DNA from: Dalbergia cochinchinensis
Taxonomy: Eukaryota; Streptophyta; Magnoliopsida; Fabales; Fabaceae
Length of the DNA: 64,000 nt
Assembly: GCA_031216125.1 (NCBI GenBank)
Contig: CM062371.1
Span: 5,518,001-5,582,000 of the forward strand
Direction: 5' to 3'
Shown here: piece after piece, positions 60,549 through 64,000 of the stretch
Numbering within the stretch: the stretch's first letter is position 1
How the letters are laid out: each line of letters starts with the position of its first letter
Position numbers and translations under genes: made by a program
The notes under the pieces: generated by a model
Database searches by the model: none
Seen by the model: the letters and a program-made list of their open reading frames with translations, nothing else
What the model was told of the DNA's origin: nothing

Positions 60549-61027
60549 TGTTGGGGAAATCTTAGGAATGGAATCTGTTATCAACATCGGAAGTACCAAA
60601 AATAGGTAGTACCAAAAATACTCTAGGCAGTATAATAATTTGGTAGAAAAATAAAATAAGAGATACGAGAATTTTTAACGTGGGAAAACCCCCAATTAGA
60701 GGGACAAAAAATCCACGGGACCTAGTCCAGCAATAACTTCCACTATGATTAATGGGAATACAATCAGTCTTCCTAGTAGCACCAGAGACTCTCAACAATC
60801 AACAGAATACTCACCCAATTAGGCAGAATACAACCATATAACTCCACAATGTGGGTATCACAGAACAGCCATCAGAGAAGGCAATAAAATTAATAGACTA
60901 TATCAAATGATCAAGCTCAACATCAAAAGCAACATACTAAATTTTCATGATAAACGGGACACGTTTACCCGTCTTATGATGAACCCACTGCACTGCCTTT
61001 TTTTCTACCTCCTCATTGGGGCCAACA
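60549..61027 (-). repeat. 5' LTR of copia element 2 (479 bp)
   Basis: TGTTGG...CCAACA. It lacks about 170 bp present in the other LTR. Confidence 0.94.
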
Positions 61028-61351
61028 TGATATGTTGACACTCAAAAAGTGGGTGTCTATTCAGACAGCCACTTTATAACCATTGGATGTGATAATGATC
61101 CCCACTTATACTTAACATCCATCATATCTAGTAGTTATAAAATGGGTAGTTATAAAATGGGTGTCAATATTTTTTGAGTGTCAAAATAGCATTACTTATC
61201 CAAAATATAAGTTGTATGGTTCAGCACCCTATTATACCCCATGTTTGTCACCCACGGGCATATCTTCCTTGCCCCACCACCACCAGAGATTGTTCTGAGC
61301 TTGCTCTTTCAGCGCCATCTAGAGGAGCTCGTCTTCGTCGCTATCGCTTGA

Positions 61352-61500
61352 CATTTCAAAGCCCGTTGAACTGTTACTGTACAGTATGCAGAAGAGAATA
61401 AAAGACTCAGCTATGCTAAGGCTCTACCCTTTTTTTCTTTTTTTAGAACTTTTCCTTGTGAAGATGTCCTTTGTTTATAGTAATATAATGATGCTTGAGC
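61352..61500 (+). repeat. ~140-bp segment shared with 45617-45760
   Basis: Second copy; see the first for shared landmarks. Sequence before the block differs between the two places. Confidence 0.75.
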
Positions 61501-62211
61501 GGGCGCAGGTGGCGGAGCAGATGATATATCTTGAATTGCAAAGGAAGACGTCTACATTAACATATCAATCGCATATATACATCGCCAGAGGCAACTGAAT
61601 AAGGCGCTTAGTTCACTTGCCTCGCAAATCCACATTTTGATCCTTCTTAATTTCATTCATGGTTCCATGCCAGGCATTTAACCTCATTCGTTACTCCCAT
61701 GGTTGAATAATGTATTGGACGATGAGTGTCTATAATGCCCATATTGGTAGAGTTTTATTTATTTGTTTATTTGCTTTGTTAAGAAAAATTAAAATCCATG
61801 AGGATGACAATTTTATCCATCTATGTTATTAAATAATTTCTCCAGACCTCGGGAGATTTGTCATGGGCTTTGGGCTCCTCTCTATGACTTTGTTGGGGAC
61901 TGAATTAATTTTCGATCCAACAGACTGCCATTAGACAAACAGTATTTTGTACACAACTAGACCAACCCAGAAGAAAACAAATAAATGACGAGAGGAGGTG
62001 GCAGGTTTTTGTATGTTCTGGGCGTTGGATGGAATTACGGTATAGTTAAAGATGGATGGACATGGGCAAGGTATGCCACACTTGCTATTTTAATATTCAA
62101 AATTTTTAGTACTCAAATATCATTCTGACTTATAAAATATATGAATTTTATTATTTATTTATTTTTATTTTCTCTTTATTATCTATTTTATATTCATATG
62201 AATATCTATGT

Positions 62212-62212
<1 letters not shown>

Positions 62213-62269
<57 letters not shown>
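62213..62269. repeat. (AT)n microsatellite
   Basis: About 28 uninterrupted AT units. Confidence 0.95.
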
Positions 62270-62273
<4 letters not shown>

Positions 62274-62675
62274 TTAAAATAATATTATCGGAAATTTAAT
62301 AGTAATAAGGGATAGGACTGTGGGGGCCACAAATGATGGGGCCTTGCCGCCATATGAATGTGACAGTCCTTCCTTCCCAGGGTCCGTGGGAAATTAGTAT
62401 CACGGATAGCCCTCCATCAGCGTTGAGATTTGAGAACCAGAGTGGGACACAAACGTGGCTGCGTTGCGTTATCTGGATTGAATGCATGAGACACGTGGAA
62501 CCATCCCTCTACTTTTAGGGACAACCCCCTGCCGGCCCACTCCACTGCCTGCCTCCCTGCGCCAGCAACGTGCGGCCCTCCTCGTTGTTGTTGTTTTTAC
62601 GTTACAAAATTAGCCATAAATATTATATTCTCGAAATTTTCTGTAAATCTTAGTATTAGTATATAAATATAATTA

Positions 62676-62837
62676 TATTATTTATACTCACATTACATAA
62701 AATATCATTTCAATTTATATTCTATTTATTATTATATAGAATGTGCATTTTATTAAAATATAATTCATACCATATTTAATTATAAATGAAATGTAAATTA
62801 ATAAAGTATCTCATGTAATTTAAATATAAGTAATATT
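62676..62837. repeat. Foldback MITE (type 3), AT-rich copy
   Basis: Left tattatttatactcacattac and right ...catgtaatttaaatataagt are complementary ends; the centre holds attctatttattattatata. Related in layout to 41192-41346. Confidence 0.6.
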
Positions 62838-63794
62838 TTTTATATAAATAAATGAGTCTAGTAAAGTGACGACGGGAAAAAATGCCTTTTGAATCTTAGC
62901 GAGTGAAATTATTTAAAACTGTAAATGAAAAAAATAAAGTAAAGATTTTTGTCAATAACTATGTTTTATGAATATTGATTGTATTGGCATCCTAGGTTTT
63001 AAAGGAAGTGAAATATACTTCTAAATGATCTCGCAATGTTCTTATGGAAAGAACCAAAGCTTAAATATTAAAAGACTAATTATTGTAATTATTTTAATTA
63101 CGATACTTATTATTGGATTTATTGAATGACAATATTTAATAAAAATATGTTGGTGAAAAGAACCTTTCATTTAAATAATGAAAAACTAATATAACCATTA
63201 ACCAATGCGTAGTGCCAATGGCTTCAGAGAATATATTCTATGATTACCCTCTACTAAGAAAACATTAATATAATAAAATATCATCCCTGCAGAGTTAAAA
63301 ATAAAAAAGACAAATGAAAAGAGGAAAATAAAGCAGGGGATGGAGGAATAAACAAGAAATGGTGGTGGGTGAGTGCTGTGGGATCCGCTTTATCCATTCC
63401 GCAGATCATATCTTACATTGCCAATCAAACGGTCCACAGTCAACCAATTCTTCCGCCCTCACACAATCATAAAGCCAACGAAAAAAAAAGAAAAAAGTGG
63501 TGATAGTTTTTCATTTTCGCCAAACAGATAATCCTCTGTCTTGTTTTTTTAAACATTATATTATTAAATTCAATGAGGATAAGGTGTCACTTCCATCCTC
63601 CTTTATTCCTTATTTATTTTCTACCACAATACTTACAAACTTTTAAAATCAAAATTGAAAACGCCTTTTGATTAAACAATACAGTAATACTATTAGAATA
63701 TTAATTAATTAATTATATTTCAATCACTGTTCTGTTTTTGGTGTGTGATCGGCTATGGCGAAAAAATTCTGACACCCATGTGCACCTCACCAGA

Positions 63795-63802
63795 TATTTA
63801 TA
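63795..63802 (+). promoter_or_regulatory. Likely TATA box of the terminal gene
   Basis: TATTTATA lies about 107 bp before the ATG, followed by a pyrimidine-rich leader with CTT repeats (about 63855-63885). Confidence 0.5.
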
Positions 63803-63908
63803 CCCTAACTATCTTCATACCTCCCTCTTGTTCTTGTTCCACCATTTCATACTATTCTTCTTATTCTTCTTCTTCTTCTTCTAAGTTTTCACAGACTCTG
63901 CTGAAACG

Positions 63909-64000
63909 ATGTCGTTGGCTTTGGATAGCAAAGGAGGGGTTACGATCGAACGGTCCAGCTTCATCCACTGCGTGTCCTCAATCTGCGATCGTGATTTTCC
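63909..64000 (+). CDS. 5' end of an unidentified gene (cut by window end)
   Basis: ATG at 63909 opens a frame that stays open to the window end (30 codons). It begins M-S-L-A-L-D-S-K-G-G-V-T-I-E-R-S and includes C-V-S-S-I-C-D-R-D-F. Base composition is clearly coding-like (more GC than its surroundings), and a TATA-like box and pyrimidine-rich leader lie upstream. I do not recognise the protein. No signal peptide is evident in the visible part. Confidence 0.6.
   Translation, partial: MSLALDSKGGVTIERSSFIHCVSSICDRDF

Larger units (their letters stand above)
55837..61027 (-). mobile_element. Tnt1/Tork-like Ty1/copia retrotransposon, near-complete but inactive
   Basis: LTRs 55837-56489 (3' LTR) and 60549-61027 (5' LTR) both have TGTTGG...CCAACA ends. 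The element is flanked by an exact 5-bp duplication, tgata (55832-55836 and 61028-61032). On the minus strand, in order: primer site, gag, zinc knuckle, aspartic protease, integrase, reverse transcriptase, RNase H, polypurine tract. The arrangement and motifs match Tnt1-type elements. Frameshifts and stops split the polyprotein into at least seven pieces, so it cannot be autonomous. LTRs differ less than those of copia element 1 over comparable stretches, so it is younger. Confidence 0.96.
55829..61196. repeat. Small MITE split by copia element 2
   Basis: 55829-55836 (gtaatgata region) plus 61033-61196 reassemble an element of about 170 bp. With the copia element and one target duplication removed, its left end reads taatgatatgttgacactca; its right end on the minus strand reads gtaatgctattttgacactc. 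These are matching inverted ends. Confidence 0.8.
61197..63794. other. Intergenic region upstream of the last gene
   Basis: No supported gene. Frames at 61174-61401, 61386-61598, 62296-62487 and 62333-62518 have no domain. Contains the block shared with 45617-45760, an AT microsatellite and a type 3 MITE. Confidence 0.45.

Overview
This window is intergenic-rich nuclear DNA of a flowering plant. The evidence is GT-AG introns with AT-rich interiors, three intron-containing genes of plant families, and dense LTR retrotransposons and MITEs. Gene and transposon sequences look eudicot, and a legume is my best guess, but that is an inference.

Genes. (1) 8717-10733, minus strand: a five-exon receptor-like cytoplasmic kinase of the RIPK / RLCK-VII type, 469 aa, all kinase motifs present. 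(2) 37867-40479, plus: a seven-exon aleurain-type (cathepsin H-like) vacuolar cysteine protease, 357 aa, with signal peptide, NPIR vacuolar signal, mini-chain motif and catalytic triad. (3) 53717-55232, plus: a three-exon stand-alone Inhibitor_I9 protein, about 109 aa, resembling plant SPI-1 subtilase inhibitors. (4) 63909-64000, plus: the first 30 codons of an unrecognised gene cut by the window end. Nothing here links these genes into one pathway.

Mobile DNA. 1203-6701 is an old Ty1/copia element, plus strand, decayed, with an exact 5-bp target duplication. 13732-23264 and 47965-52515 hold five copies of one long TG...CA repeat family in both orientations, probably solo LTRs of a long-LTR Ty3/gypsy lineage. 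One copy is split by a different 3.0-kb solo-LTR-like unit, and another by a member of its own family. 55837-61027 is a younger but broken Tnt1/Tork-like copia element on the minus strand, inserted inside the terminal repeat of a MITE. Between these lie TIR elements (35280-36579; 44146-45400 with a captured gene fragment; 46229-47723) and many foldback MITEs, including a MITE-in-MITE at 27466-28026 whose unoccupied relative lies at 31550-31804.

I saw no convincing tRNA, rRNA or CRISPR. The most rewarding material is the nested-insertion record and the odd internal structure of the TG...CA family: a stem-conserved, loop-variable hairpin, a palindromic minisatellite and a 66-bp triplication.
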